From NCBI GenBank assembly GCA_047601745.1, contig JASGIS010000001.1, positions 2,046,001-2,110,000 on the forward strand: a DNA stretch of 64,000 bases. Direction: 5' to 3'. Numbering within the stretch: position 1 is the stretch's first letter; the number at the start of each line of letters is the position of its first letter. The notes below the pieces were generated by a model that saw only the letters and a list, made by a program, of their open reading frames with translations, was not told the DNA's origin and did not search any database. The position numbers were made by a program, and so were the translations under genes. The DNA is from JAKPAM01 sp047601745. Its GTDB lineage: Bacteria > Pseudomonadota > Gammaproteobacteria > Burkholderiales > Burkholderiaceae_E. Shown here piece after piece: positions 47,648 to 58,100 of this stretch.

Positions 47648-49266
47648 CAGGACGACTGCTCCGGCATCGCCGCCACGCGCTGCTTGAGTTCGGTCTTCAG
47701 CACCTTGCCGTAGGCGTTCTTCGGCAGTTCGTCGACGAACAGGTAGCGTTTCGGGCGCTTGAACCGCGCGATCCGGTCCAGGCACCACTGGTCGAGCGCG
47801 TCGGCATCGAGCCCGGCGCGCCGCGCGACGACGACCGCGACGAGTTCTTCGCCCCAGTCCGGATGCGGCACGCCGAGCACGCCGGCCTCGGCGACGTCCT
47901 GGTGTTCGAGCAGCACGTCCTCGACCTCGCGCGGATAGATGTTCGAGCCGCCCGAGATCACCAGGTCCTTCGAGCGATCCTTCAGCGTCAGCAGTCCGTC
48001 CTCGTCCACGCAGCCCAGGTCGCCGGTCAGCAGCCAGCCGTCGCGCAGCGCCGCTTCGCTGGCGGCCGGGTCGCGCCAGTAGCCGAGCATCCGCGCGTCG
48101 CTGCGCGTGGCTACTTCGCCGATCTCCCCGGGCGGCAGCGGCTCGCCGGCCTCGTCGACGATGCGTACCTGTACGCCGGTGCGCGGGTAGCCGCACGAAC
48201 CGAGCAGCGCCTCGGCCCGCTCCGATGCCAGCGCCTCGCTGCCGCCGGCCAGCAGCGCCGCGTGGTGGCGCTTGTCCAGGCCGGCGATCGTCATCGGGCT
48301 CTCGCCCTGCCCGTACAACTGGTAAAGCCGCGGCCCGAAGCAGTCGAGCGCGCGGCGCAGGTCGGTCACGTACATCGGCGCGCCGCCGTAGATGACGGTC
48401 TTCAGATTGGTCAGCAGCGATCGCGGATCGCTGGCGCTGCGGTCGTCGTTGACCAGGCGCACGAGCATCGTCGGCGCCGCGAAGAACGAGACGTTCGGGT
48501 GCTGCGCGATCGCTTCGAACATCGCGTCGCACGAGAAGTGGTCGATGATCAGGTTGTGCGAGCCGCGGCCGACGTGCGGCAGCGCGTACAGCCCCGAGCC
48601 GTGCGACAGCGGCGCCGCGTGCACGATCGTGTCGTCGGTGTCGAGCTGGTCGATGTCCGCGTAGTACGCGTGCGTCATGAACATCAGGTTGCGGTGCGAC
48701 AGCATCGCGCCCTTCGAGCGGCCGGTGGTGCCGCTCGTGTAGAACAGCCAGGCCGGTTCGTCGGCATCGACGTCGGCGAGCGGGGCCGGCGGCATCGCCG
48801 CCTGTTCGTCGAGCAGCGCCGCGTCGGCGTGCCGCAAGCCGCAGGCGCCGAGCACGCCGCGCCCGGCCGCGCGGCCGTCTTCGTCCAGCGCCCGCAGCGC
48901 GTCGTACTGCTCGCACGAGGCCAGGCACAAGCGGGCGTCGGCGTCGGCCAGCAGCGCCGCGAACTCGCGCGCGTGCAGCCTGGCGTTCATCGGCACCGCG
49001 CACAGGCCCGCGAACCAGCAGCCGAACAGCAGTTGCAGGAACCCCGGCTCGTTGTTCATCGCCAGCGCGACGCGTTCGCCCGGTTCGACGCCAGGCTGGG
49101 CCAGCAGCCAGCTCGCGGTGCCGGCGGCGCGGCGCGCGAACTCGTCGTACGTCCATCGCACGGCGCTCGGATCGTCGGCCTGTACGGTCGCCGGAAGATG
49201 GACGGAGACCGCCGGCGCGTGCGGGACGCGGCGGGCGGTATTGGCGAGCAGGATCGCGATGTTCAT
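47647..49266 (-). CDS. AMP-dependent acyl-CoA synthetase/ligase
   Basis: 539 aa. The phosphate-binding motif LFYTSGTTGRSKGAMLSHRN, LYQLYGQGESPMT, the adenine-binding LLTGDLGCVDEDGLL and the C-terminal lysine in LPKNAYGKVLKTEL are all intact. It forms acyl-CoA from a carboxylic acid, ATP and CoA through an acyl-adenylate. The middle QGESPMT, replacing the usual YGxTE, is common in long- and medium-chain ligases of this kind. It is divergent from a LysR regulator with a 119-nt spacer, so it is probably under that regulator's control. The acid is unknown. Confidence 0.9.
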   Translation of the reverse strand: MNIAILLANTARRVPHAPAVSVHLPATVQADDPSAVRWTYDEFARRAAGTASWLLAQPGVEPGERVALAMNNEPGFLQLLFGCWFAGLCAVPMNARLHAREFAALLADADARLCLASCEQYDALRALDEDGRAAGRGVLGACGLRHADAALLDEQAAMPPAPLADVDADEPAWLFYTSGTTGRSKGAMLSHRNLMFMTHAYYADIDQLDTDDTIVHAAPLSHGSGLYALPHVGRGSHNLIIDHFSCDAMFEAIAQHPNVSFFAAPTMLVRLVNDDRSASDPRSLLTNLKTVIYGGAPMYVTDLRRALDCFGPRLYQLYGQGESPMTIAGLDKRHHAALLAGGSEALASERAEALLGSCGYPRTGVQVRIVDEAGEPLPPGEIGEVATRSDARMLGYWRDPAASEAALRDGWLLTGDLGCVDEDGLLTLKDRSKDLVISGGSNIYPREVEDVLLEHQDVAEAGVLGVPHPDWGEELVAVVVARRAGLDADALDQWCLDRIARFKRPKRYLFVDELPKNAYGKVLKTELKQRVAAMPEQSS

Positions 49267-49385
49267 CGTGCAGGGTCCGATGCGGCGGCGCCGCGACGGC
49301 TTTCCGGCGCCCAGCGCCTATGATAGGGCCCGCGGGTTCGCGACAGCGGGCCCGCATCCGGTTCGCATTCTCGTAGACCGCCATC

Positions 49386-50258
49386 ATGCATCGCCGCACA
49401 CCCCCCTGGGGCGCCATCGAGGCGTTCATCGTCGCCGCGCGCGTCGGCAGCTTCAAGGACGCCGCCGACGAACTGGGACTGAGCGCGTCGGCGTTCTCGC
49501 GCCGGATCCAGGCGCTCGAAGGCCACATCGGCGCCAAACTGTTCGACCGCAGCGACGCGGTGCCGACGCTGACCGCCGCCGGGCGCCGCTACCTGTCCCG
49601 GCTCGAGCCCGGCTACTCGGCGATCCGCGCGGCCACCGACTGGATGGTGCCGGCCTCGGGGCGGCGGCCGCTGCGCGTCGGCGTCTCGCAATCGTTCGCG
49701 ACGAGCTGGCTGCTGCCCCGGCTCAAGGACTTCCAGGCCCGCCATCCGACGATCGAGGTCACGCTGCACACGCGCGGGCGCATCGACCTGAGCGGCGGTT
49801 CGGCCGACATCGGCATCCTGACCGGCGACGGCCGCTGGCCGGGCCTGAAGACGCGCAAGCTGCTCGACCTGCAGGCGTTCATCGTCTGCGCGCCGACGAT
49901 GCTCGACGACGGGCCGGGCCGGCTGGCGAGGCTGCGGCGCGCGCCGCTGCTGCTGACGCTGTCGCCGTCGCACGTCTGGCAGAACTGGATCGACAAGACC
50001 GGCGACCAGGTCACCGAATCGACCGAGCGCATCTATTTCGACAGCATGCAGGTGATGTTCGAGGCCGCGGCGCAGGGCCTGGGCGTCGCGCTCGGCATGC
50101 GGCCGCTGGTCGATGCGTACCTGCGCGATGGGCGGCTGGTCGCGCCGCTCGAACAGGCGGTCAGCCTGCCGGGCGGCTACTACGCGGCGGCGCTGCCGAC
50201 GCTGCTGCGCGAGGCGCCGGTGCGGGCGTTCTGGCAGTGGTTGATCGAGGCGACCTGA
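49386..50258 (+). CDS. LysR family transcriptional regulator
   Basis: 290 aa. The winged helix IEAFIVAARVGSFKDAADEL followed by GLSASAFSRRIQALEGHIGA is typical, and the effector domain opens with RPLRVGVSQSFATSWLLPRL, as in the GcvA-like branch. The divergent arrangement with the acyl-CoA ligase is the classic LysR layout. A short dyad CCTATGATAGG lies between them at 49317-49327, a possible binding site. The effector is probably a carboxylate or CoA ester. Confidence 0.9.
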   Translation: MHRRTPPWGAIEAFIVAARVGSFKDAADELGLSASAFSRRIQALEGHIGAKLFDRSDAVPTLTAAGRRYLSRLEPGYSAIRAATDWMVPASGRRPLRVGVSQSFATSWLLPRLKDFQARHPTIEVTLHTRGRIDLSGGSADIGILTGDGRWPGLKTRKLLDLQAFIVCAPTMLDDGPGRLARLRRAPLLLTLSPSHVWQNWIDKTGDQVTESTERIYFDSMQVMFEAAAQGLGVALGMRPLVDAYLRDGRLVAPLEQAVSLPGGYYAAALPTLLREAPVRAFWQWLIEAT

Positions 50259-50300
50259 GCTGGCCTGCCCGGGGCTCGACCGGCGCCGCCGCTGCCGGCC

Positions 50301-50428
50301 AGACCGCCAGACCGCCAGACCGCCAGACCGCCAGACCGCCGGGCCGCCAGACCGCCGGGCCGCCGGGCCGCCGGGCCGTCGGGCCACCGGACCACCGGAC
50401 CACCGGACCACCGGACCACCGGACCACC
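50301..50428. repeat. 16-copy octamer minisatellite
   Basis: Sixteen uninterrupted 8-nt units (128 nt). They begin with five AGACCGCC, pass through GGGCCGCC variants, and end with five GGACCACC. Consensus is R-G-R-C-C-R-C-C. The block pattern shows slippage from both ends. It separates the convergent LysR and TrmO genes. All minus-strand frames stay open through it, giving artificial repetitive peptides that should not be annotated as genes. Confidence 0.92.
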
Positions 50429-50494
50429 GGGCGCCGAGCGGATGATCTACCGATCGCGAGAGGATGACGCGGTCCGGGCCGACGCGGTCCGAGC

Positions 50495-51034
50495 TCAGCG
50501 GGCGCGATCGTCCGGCGTGTCGCCGAATCTCCCGTCCGCGCGCGTCGCCGGCGCCGCGTCGACGCGGCCGGCGAACCAGCCGATCGACGTGGCCGTGCGT
50601 TCGTCGAACGCCGGCACGTAGGGCTTGATGTCGATCAGCGGCGTGCCGTCGACGACGTCGACGTCGGCGATCTCGATGCGGGCGCCGTCGACGTGCAGCA
50701 GTCGCACGATCGACAATCCGATCCGGTTGGGACGCGCCGGCGAACGCGTCGCGAATACGCCGCGGCGCCGGCTGTCGAGGAACGGCATGACCGTCAGCTC
50801 CTCGCGCCGCCCAAGATGGAAGTGATAGATAAGGATCAGGTGCGAGAAACCGTCGAGGTCGGCCAGACCGGCGACGTAGGGTTCGAAGATCTCGATCGTG
50901 CCGCGCGCGCCGTGCGCGGCCGACGCCTGGATCGGCGCGCCTTCGGGCGTCGGGTGCGGCGAGCGGATCAGGCCGATGGCCGTCCATCCGCCGGACGGCC
51001 GCGCATCGTCGCGAGGCGGGGCGGGCGCGTTCAT
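50495..51034 (-). CDS. trmO: tRNA t6A37 methyltransferase TrmO (TsaA/VirR family)
   Basis: 179 aa. Signature blocks are IGLIRSPHPTPEGAPIQ, FSHLILIYHFH, RPNRIGLSIVRLL and DGTPLIDIKPYVP, which bind S-adenosylmethionine in the TrmO beta-barrel. TrmO adds the N6-methyl group to t6A at position 37 of threonine tRNAs. The length is that of the minimal domain; the extra C-terminal domain of the E. coli enzyme is absent. It follows a molbindin gene by 12 nt, an association with molybdenum genes that recurs in this family and is unexplained. Confidence 0.87.
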   Translation of the reverse strand: MNAPAPPRDDARPSGGWTAIGLIRSPHPTPEGAPIQASAAHGARGTIEIFEPYVAGLADLDGFSHLILIYHFHLGRREELTVMPFLDSRRRGVFATRSPARPNRIGLSIVRLLHVDGARIEIADVDVVDGTPLIDIKPYVPAFDERTATSIGWFAGRVDAAPATRADGRFGDTPDDRAR

Positions 51035-51046
51035 CGCGGCCGCCGG

Positions 51047-51259
51047 TCAGTCGTCGGTCGCGACCATGACGCTGGACGCCTTGATCACCGCGTAGGCGTC
51101 CCGGCCTTCGGTCAGCCCCAGCGTCGTCGCCGATCCGGTCGTGATCGACGAGACGACCTGCAGGCCGGGCGCGACCTCGATCGTGACCTCGGTGGACACC
51201 GGGCCGGTCTTGATCGCGACGATCTTTCCTTTCAGGACGTTGCGGGCGCTGATCTTCAT
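51047..51259 (-). CDS. molybdopterin-binding (TOBE/Mop) protein, molbindin
   Basis: 70 aa single Mop domain. It starts MKISARNVLKGKIVAIKTGP and ends TLGLTEGRDAYAVIKASSVM, the full molbindin fold that binds molybdate in oligomers. An AGGAGTTC site precedes the ATG. It probably buffers molybdate in the cytoplasm. Encoded just before trmO; no modABC or moa gene is visible in this window. Confidence 0.92.
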   Translation of the reverse strand: MKISARNVLKGKIVAIKTGPVSTEVTIEVAPGLQVVSSITTGSATTLGLTEGRDAYAVIKASSVMVATDD

Positions 51260-51380
51260 CGGAGAACTCCTGGGCGAGGGACGAGGGCGCGGACGTCGCG
51301 GCCCCGGGCCGGCTGGTGCGAGGTCGGGCGCTGGCGGGCCGTACCGGACCAGTATAGCCAGCGACGGCCGCCCCCGCGGA

Positions 51381-51403
51381 CCGGTTGCATTTCATGCAAC
51401 CGG
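51381..51403. promoter_or_regulatory. perfect 23-bp inverted repeat, likely operator
   Basis: CCGGTTGCAT and ATGCAACCGG flank the 3-nt centre TTC. It lies in the 263-nt divergent spacer between the molbindin and acyl-CoA dehydrogenase genes, 120 nt before the latter. The core contains a T-N11-A dyad (TTGCAT-TTC-ATGCAA) of the LysR type. Confidence 0.6.
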
Positions 51404-51522
51404 AATTGGATGCTTTGCGATTGAGCCCCCCGGCCGATTGCGCGACACTGCCCGGGCATCGTCAGCGGATCCAACGACCGCTGGCCGACTCGCCCAATCC
51501 AACGAGAGACAGGAGCCGCATC

Positions 51523-52791
<1,269 letters not shown>

Positions 52792-52816
52792 TCGCGGCAG
52801 CGGCGGCACGACATCC

Positions 52817-53674
52817 ATGGCATTGACCTGGACGATCGGCGATGTGCGCGTGACGCGCATCGTCGAACTCGAAGCCACCGGCGGCAGCCGATTCCTGCTG
52901 CCGCAGGCCACGCGCGAGATCGTCGCCGACATCCGGTGGCTCGCGCCGCATTTCGCCGATGCCGAAGGCCGGCTGAAGATGAGCATCCACGCGCTGGTCG
53001 TGCAGACGCCGTCGCGCCGGATCATCGTCGATACCTGCATCGGCAACGACAAGCAGCGCCAGATGCCGCCGTGGAACAGGATGCAGACGCGCTTCCTCGA
53101 AGACCTGACGGCCGAGGGCTTCGCGCCCGAGTCGATCGACACGGTGCTGTGCACGCACCTGCACGTCGATCACGTCGGCTGGAACACCCGGCTGGTCGAC
53201 GGCGTGTGGACGCCGACGTTCCCGAACGCGCGCTACCTGATCGGCCGCGACGAGTTCGAGTACTGGCGCGGCCAGACCGTCGACGGCCTGGGCGAGACGA
53301 TGATCTTCGAGGATTCGGTCCGGCCGGTGTGGGACGCCGGCCTGGTCGACCTCGTCGACACCGGCCACCGGATCTGCGACGAGGTCGTCCTGGTGCCGAC
53401 GCTGGGCCACACGCCCGGCCACGTCAGCGTGGTCATCGAATCGAAGGGCGAACGGGCGCTGATCACCGGCGACTTCGTCCATCATCCGTGCCAGATGGCG
53501 CATCCCGAATGGGCGGCGACCGTCGACTACGATCCGCAGGCGTCGACCGCGACGCGGCGCCGGATGTTCGCCGAACTGGCCGGCACGCCGACGCTGGTCA
53601 TCGGCACGCATTTCGCGGCGCCGACCGCCGGCCACGTCGTCTGGGACGGCGACGCGTTCCGGCTGCAGGTCTGA
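52817..53674 (+). CDS. MBL-fold metallo-hydrolase
   Basis: 285 aa. The metal-binding signature HLHVDHVGWN is followed by LGHTPGHVSVVI and GDFVHHPCQM, with the final histidine in GTHFAAPTAGHVV. This is the arrangement of AHL-lactonase-like metallo-hydrolases that open lactones or esters. It starts 25 nt after the acyl-CoA dehydrogenase and is probably co-transcribed. The substrate is unknown; quorum-signal hydrolysis is possible but no signal synthase is in the window. Confidence 0.87.
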   Translation: MALTWTIGDVRVTRIVELEATGGSRFLLPQATREIVADIRWLAPHFADAEGRLKMSIHALVVQTPSRRIIVDTCIGNDKQRQMPPWNRMQTRFLEDLTAEGFAPESIDTVLCTHLHVDHVGWNTRLVDGVWTPTFPNARYLIGRDEFEYWRGQTVDGLGETMIFEDSVRPVWDAGLVDLVDTGHRICDEVVLVPTLGHTPGHVSVVIESKGERALITGDFVHHPCQMAHPEWAATVDYDPQASTATRRRMFAELAGTPTLVIGTHFAAPTAGHVVWDGDAFRLQV

Positions 53675-53686
53675 ACGCATCGAGCC

Positions 53687-53714
53687 ACCGGGCTGAATGT
53701 CGATTCAGCCCGGT
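53687..53714. terminator. 12-bp stem hairpin between convergent genes
   Basis: ACCGGGCTGAAT and its exact complement close a GTCG tetraloop, 13 nt after the metallo-hydrolase stop. There is no T-tract, but stability and place suggest a terminator. Confidence 0.6.
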
Positions 53715-53723
53715 ATCCGCCGT

Positions 53724-53751
53724 GTCCTCGATGTCGCGCCGTATCGAGGAC
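53724..53751. terminator. second hairpin between convergent genes
   Basis: GTCCTCGAT and ATCGAGGAC form a perfect 9-bp stem with a 10-nt loop, 71 nt beyond the stop of the minus-strand receptor gene. With the first hairpin it probably insulates the two transcripts. Confidence 0.45.
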
Positions 53752-53821
53752 GGCATTCATTGGTCGCGGATTGGCCGCGGTCGATGCGCACGGACGGGCG
53801 TCAACCGGCGTCAGGCGACCG

Positions 53822-55021
53822 TCACTCGGTGACGTCGCCGAACGGCACCCACATCTTCCCGTCGAAACGCACCATCTGCATCGATTCCATCGGCGCGTAG
53901 TCGTCGGGGCTGGTGTTCAGCTTGATGCCCGGCAGCACGCCCTTGGGCGTGTAGTCCTTCAGGCTGGCGGCCTGCTTCATGACGTTGGCGCGCGTCAGCT
54001 CGTCGCCGCACTGCTTGAGCACGTGCACGGTCGTCTGCGCGATGCCGTAGCCGATGACGTTGTTGGCGTCGCTGACGTTCGCGTCAGGGTAGTACTTGGC
54101 CAGGAATGCCTTGTACTCGACCATGACCGGATCATTGGCGAAGCGAGGATCGGTCGGGTCCATCATGTACTGCGTCGAAATGATGTCCTTGGCTTTCTCC
54201 AGCCCAGCGGGTTCCAGCACCGCGCCGACCGACGACGACACGTTGTTCAGGTATTGGACCGGGTGCCAGCCGATGTCATAAGCCCTGCGGATCGCCATCG
54301 CCGCGAACTTGGGCGTCGTGATGTTGAAGAACGTATCGGCGCCCGAGGACTTGGCCGCGACGATCTGCGAGTCGACGGTCGGATCGGTCACCTCGTAGGT
54401 CTGCTCGGACACGATCTGCTTGACCGCCGCGCCCAGCCCCTCCTTGAAGCCGTGCAGGTAGTCCTTGCCGTAGTCGTCGTTCTGGTAAAGGATCGCGATC
54501 TTCGCGTCGGGTTTGGTCTTGACGATGTGCTTGCCGTAGATGCGCCCTTCGGCCGCGTAGTTCGGCTGCCAGCTCATCGTCCACGGGAAGTGCTTCGGGT
54601 CGTTCCATTTGGTCGCGCCGCTGGACACGAACAACTGCGGCACCTTCTTGCTGTTCATGTACTTGTGGATCGCGGTGTTCGGCGGCGTGCCGAGCGGCTC
54701 CATGATGAACAGCACCTGCTCCTGCTCGACCAGGCGGCGGGTCATCTCGACGGTCTTCGGCGGGCTGTACGCGTCGTCCAGCGAGATGAAGTTGATCTTG
54801 CGGCCGTTGACGCCGCCCTGCTCGTTGATCATCCGGAAGTACGCGTCCGCGGTCTTGCCGATCGATCCGTACGCCGACGCCGGTCCGCTGTAGGGCATCG
54901 TCTGCCCGATCTTGATCTCGGTGTCGGTCGCGCCCGGATCGTATTTCTTCTGCGCCGTCGCGCCCAGCGGCACGCCGAACGCCAACGCCGACACCATCAG
55001 GCCGCTGATCAGTCGTTTCAT
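53822..55021 (-). CDS. LivJ-type ABC transporter substrate-binding protein, orphan
   Basis: 399 aa. The signal peptide MKRLISGLMVSALAFGVPLG ends at ATAQK. The mature start YDPGATDTEIKIGQTMPYSG and DDAYSPPKTVEMTRRLVEQE are typical of HAAT receptors. GGGGGAGAC lies before the ATG at 55021; a slightly longer in-frame start at 55060 is less likely. No permease or ATPase gene is adjacent, unlike the cluster at 28079. It may share that importer or serve as a solo receptor. It lies downstream of the P450 start direction, separated by about 170 nt. Confidence 0.9.
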   Translation of the reverse strand: MKRLISGLMVSALAFGVPLGATAQKKYDPGATDTEIKIGQTMPYSGPASAYGSIGKTADAYFRMINEQGGVNGRKINFISLDDAYSPPKTVEMTRRLVEQEQVLFIMEPLGTPPNTAIHKYMNSKKVPQLFVSSGATKWNDPKHFPWTMSWQPNYAAEGRIYGKHIVKTKPDAKIAILYQNDDYGKDYLHGFKEGLGAAVKQIVSEQTYEVTDPTVDSQIVAAKSSGADTFFNITTPKFAAMAIRRAYDIGWHPVQYLNNVSSSVGAVLEPAGLEKAKDIISTQYMMDPTDPRFANDPVMVEYKAFLAKYYPDANVSDANNVIGYGIAQTTVHVLKQCGDELTRANVMKQAASLKDYTPKGVLPGIKLNTSPDDYAPMESMQMVRFDGKMWVPFGDVTE

Positions 55022-55195
55022 GTCTCCCCCTATCGGGTCGTTATCGTTTCGGGACATCACCGCCGCGCGCAGCGAGGCCGGGCGGCGTCGGCTCCGGCCC
55101 GATCATAGCGACGGCGCGGGTCCGTTGTTAAGCGCGCGGCGGGCCGCCGGCCCTCAGGATTACCCGGGGCCGGGCGTGCCCGTCGGGGAAAACGC

Positions 55196-58100
55196 TCAGG
55201 CGAACACGTCCGATACGTACCGTCCGGTGTCGCGCTCGACGTGTTCGGCCCAGGCCTGCGCGGCCTGCTCGTCGACGCCGCTCGATTCGCGGTACATGCG
55301 GATCAGCGTGTCGCGCACGGCCGGCGCCATCCGTTGGCCGTCGCCGCAGACGAACACGATCGCGCCGTCGCGGAACAGCTTCTCGACTTCGGCCCGGTCC
55401 TGCCACAGGCGGTCCTGCACGAAGCGCACTTCGCCCTGCGGCTTGGCCGAGAACGCCGGGCGCACGCTGACGACGCCGGCCTTCTCCCACTCGGCCAGTT
55501 GGTCGCGGTACAGGAAGTCGACGTCAGGATCGTCGCAGCCGAAGAACAGCAGCGCCGGCCCGACCGGCTGTCCGGCCGCCTGCTGCATCGCGCGATCCTG
55601 CAGGAAGCCGCGGAACGGCGCCAGGCCGCTGCCCGCGCAGATCATCACGACCGGCGTCTTCGGGTCGCCGGGCGGATGGAAGTGCACGTGCGACGGGCGC
55701 ACGGCGACCGGCACCAGGCTGCCCGGCTCGCGGGACGCGAGGAAGTTCGAGGCCACGCCCAGGTAGCGTCCCTGTCCCGAAGAGGCCGGCCCGTCGACGA
55801 CCGCGATCGTCAGCGAGCAGCGTTCGGGGCCGGCCAGCGGCGAGGACGAGATCGAATATTGGCGCGCGCGCATCGGCGGCAGCATCGCCAGGAACGCCTC
55901 GAGCGGCAGCGTGCAGCCCGGGTGCCGTTCGAGCAGATCCAGCACGCTGACCCGCTTGCCCAGCACCTCGCGGGCATAAGCGTCGTCGTCGTCCAGCGCC
56001 TGCAGCGCCGCGCGTTCGGGCGGGCAGGGTGTGGCCGCCGCCATCGCCGCGATCTGGCTGCGCGTGGCCGGCTGCGCCAGTTCGACGTAGCTGCCGAACA
56101 GCTCGCCGGCCGGCAGCGGCTGTCCGACCGGCAGCGACGCCGACGGGCCCGCCTTGTGGATCAGGACCAGCGTGTCCGGCTCGAGCGCGAAGCGGCGCAG
56201 CACGCGATCGAGCGTGGCCTGCGGATTGCGCGGCAGCACCGCCAGGTAGTCGCCGGCGCGGTAAGTCATGCCGGCCGGCAGCGCGAACTCGATGTGCCGC
56301 TTCGATCGCGCGCCCGGCTGGCTCATGTCGACCAGCTCGCGGTTGTCGACGATCGTCGCGCGGTCCAGTTCGGACTGGCGCAGCAAGCGCGTGCGCGAAT
56401 CGCGCACGATCTCCAGCGTGATGGCGGCGCTGGCGGCAGCCGGCGCCGTCGCGCCGCTGAGCTTGTCCAGCTCGGGCCACATCTTGCCCAGCCAGGTGTC
56501 GAAGCCGCCGAAGAAGTCGCCGCCGGCGTCGGTCTCGCCGCGTTCGAGCAGCCGCTGCGCGCTGGCCTGCGCCAGCGCGGCGTCGACGCGCATCGGCACC
56601 GCCTGCCAGGTGCGCGCCCACTGCCGGTTGCCGCAGCCGAACACCGCGAAGCGCACGCCGGCCAGCGCGCCGGCCTCGAGCCCGTCGAGCCAGCTCGCGA
56701 ACTGGCGCGCGTTGTCGGGCGGCTGTCCTTCATAAGAAGCGGTGACGACGATCACCGGTCCGTCGCTCGGCAACTGGCTCGCGTATTCGTCCATCGTCGC
56801 GACCGTGGCCGAGAAGCCGTGGTCCGGCGCTTCGGCGCCGATCCGCTGCGCGAAGGCTTCGCAGGATCCGGTGTTCGATCCGTACAGCACGTACAGCGGC
56901 AGCGCGGCGCCCGCGTGCTCGCCGGCCGCGGCCGCCGCCGGCTTGCTGGCGACCAGCGTCGGCTGCGTCTTGGCCGCCGTGCGCGACGGCGTCGGCCGCG
57001 CGCCGCGCAGCCGCACGCGCAGCTTCAGTCCGTCGGGCTTGAGCGTCAGCGTCTCCTTGACCTTGAGCTGGTAGCCCGGATCGGCGTCGAGCAGGTCGAA
57101 GCGTTGCAGCATCATCGCCAGCACCAGCGTCGCTTCCTGCATCGCGAACGGGCGGCCGATGCACGCGCGCTGGCCGTTGCCGAACGGCTTCCACGCGTTC
57201 GGCGGCAGCTTGGCGGCCGCCTCGGTCGCGAAGCGTTCGGGACGGAACGATTCGACGTCGTCGCCCCAGACCTTCGGGTCGCGGTGCAGCATCGGGATCA
57301 GCACCATGATCGGCGTGCCGCGGGCGATCGGATAGCCGCCGACCGTCGTGTCGACCTTGGCGCGCAGGCCGATCGCCGGCGCCGTCGGCCAGATCCGTAG
57401 CGTTTCCATCAGCACCTGCTCGATGTAGCGCAGCTTGCCGATCGCCTCGATCGTCGGCATCTCGTTGCCCAGCACCGCGTCGACCTCGGCGCGCGCCTTG
57501 GCCAGCGCGTCCGGATTGCGCAGCAGGAAATACGTGGCGAACGACAGCAGGCCGCTGGTGGTCTCGTGGCCGGCGATCAGGAACGTCACCATCTGGTAGC
57601 GGATGTTCTCGTCGCTGAGCCGCTCGCCGGTCTGCGGGTCGCGGCCCTCGAGCATCACCGACAGCAGGTCTTTCTTGCCGGCCGCATCGGGATCGGCGCG
57701 GCGGTGGGCGATCAGTTCGTCGGCCACCTCGTGCATCAGCCGGATCTCGTCGCGGTAGCGGCGCTCGGACAGCAGCATCGCGCGCGTGGCGATCTGCGGG
57801 CGGCGCGAGCGGGCGCCGGCTTCGCCCAGCGCGCCGACCATCGCGTCGACGAACGGATGCATCTCGTTCTGGTAGAAGCTGTTGAAGCGGTAGTCGAAGC
57901 CGCACAGCGCGATCGTGTCGAGCGTCAGCCGCGTCATGTTGTCGGCCACGTCGATCGCCGTGTCCGGGCCGAAGCGCTCCCAGCGCAGCATCATCTGCTC
58001 GGCGATGTCCAGCATCTGGTCGAACATCCCGCGCATGCCGAGCGGACCGAACGCCGGACGCAGCAGACGGTGCGCCTTGCCCCAGTTCGGCTCCTCGGTC

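Noticed and set aside
50161..50427. Repetitive minus-strand peptides (VRWSGGPV-type) as possible repeat proteins
   Set aside because: They arise from the octamer array, whose period keeps several frames open; there is no ribosome site and no non-repeat domain.
50301..50428. Possible CRISPR array
   Set aside because: The repeats are contiguous octamers without unique spacers, and no cas gene is present.
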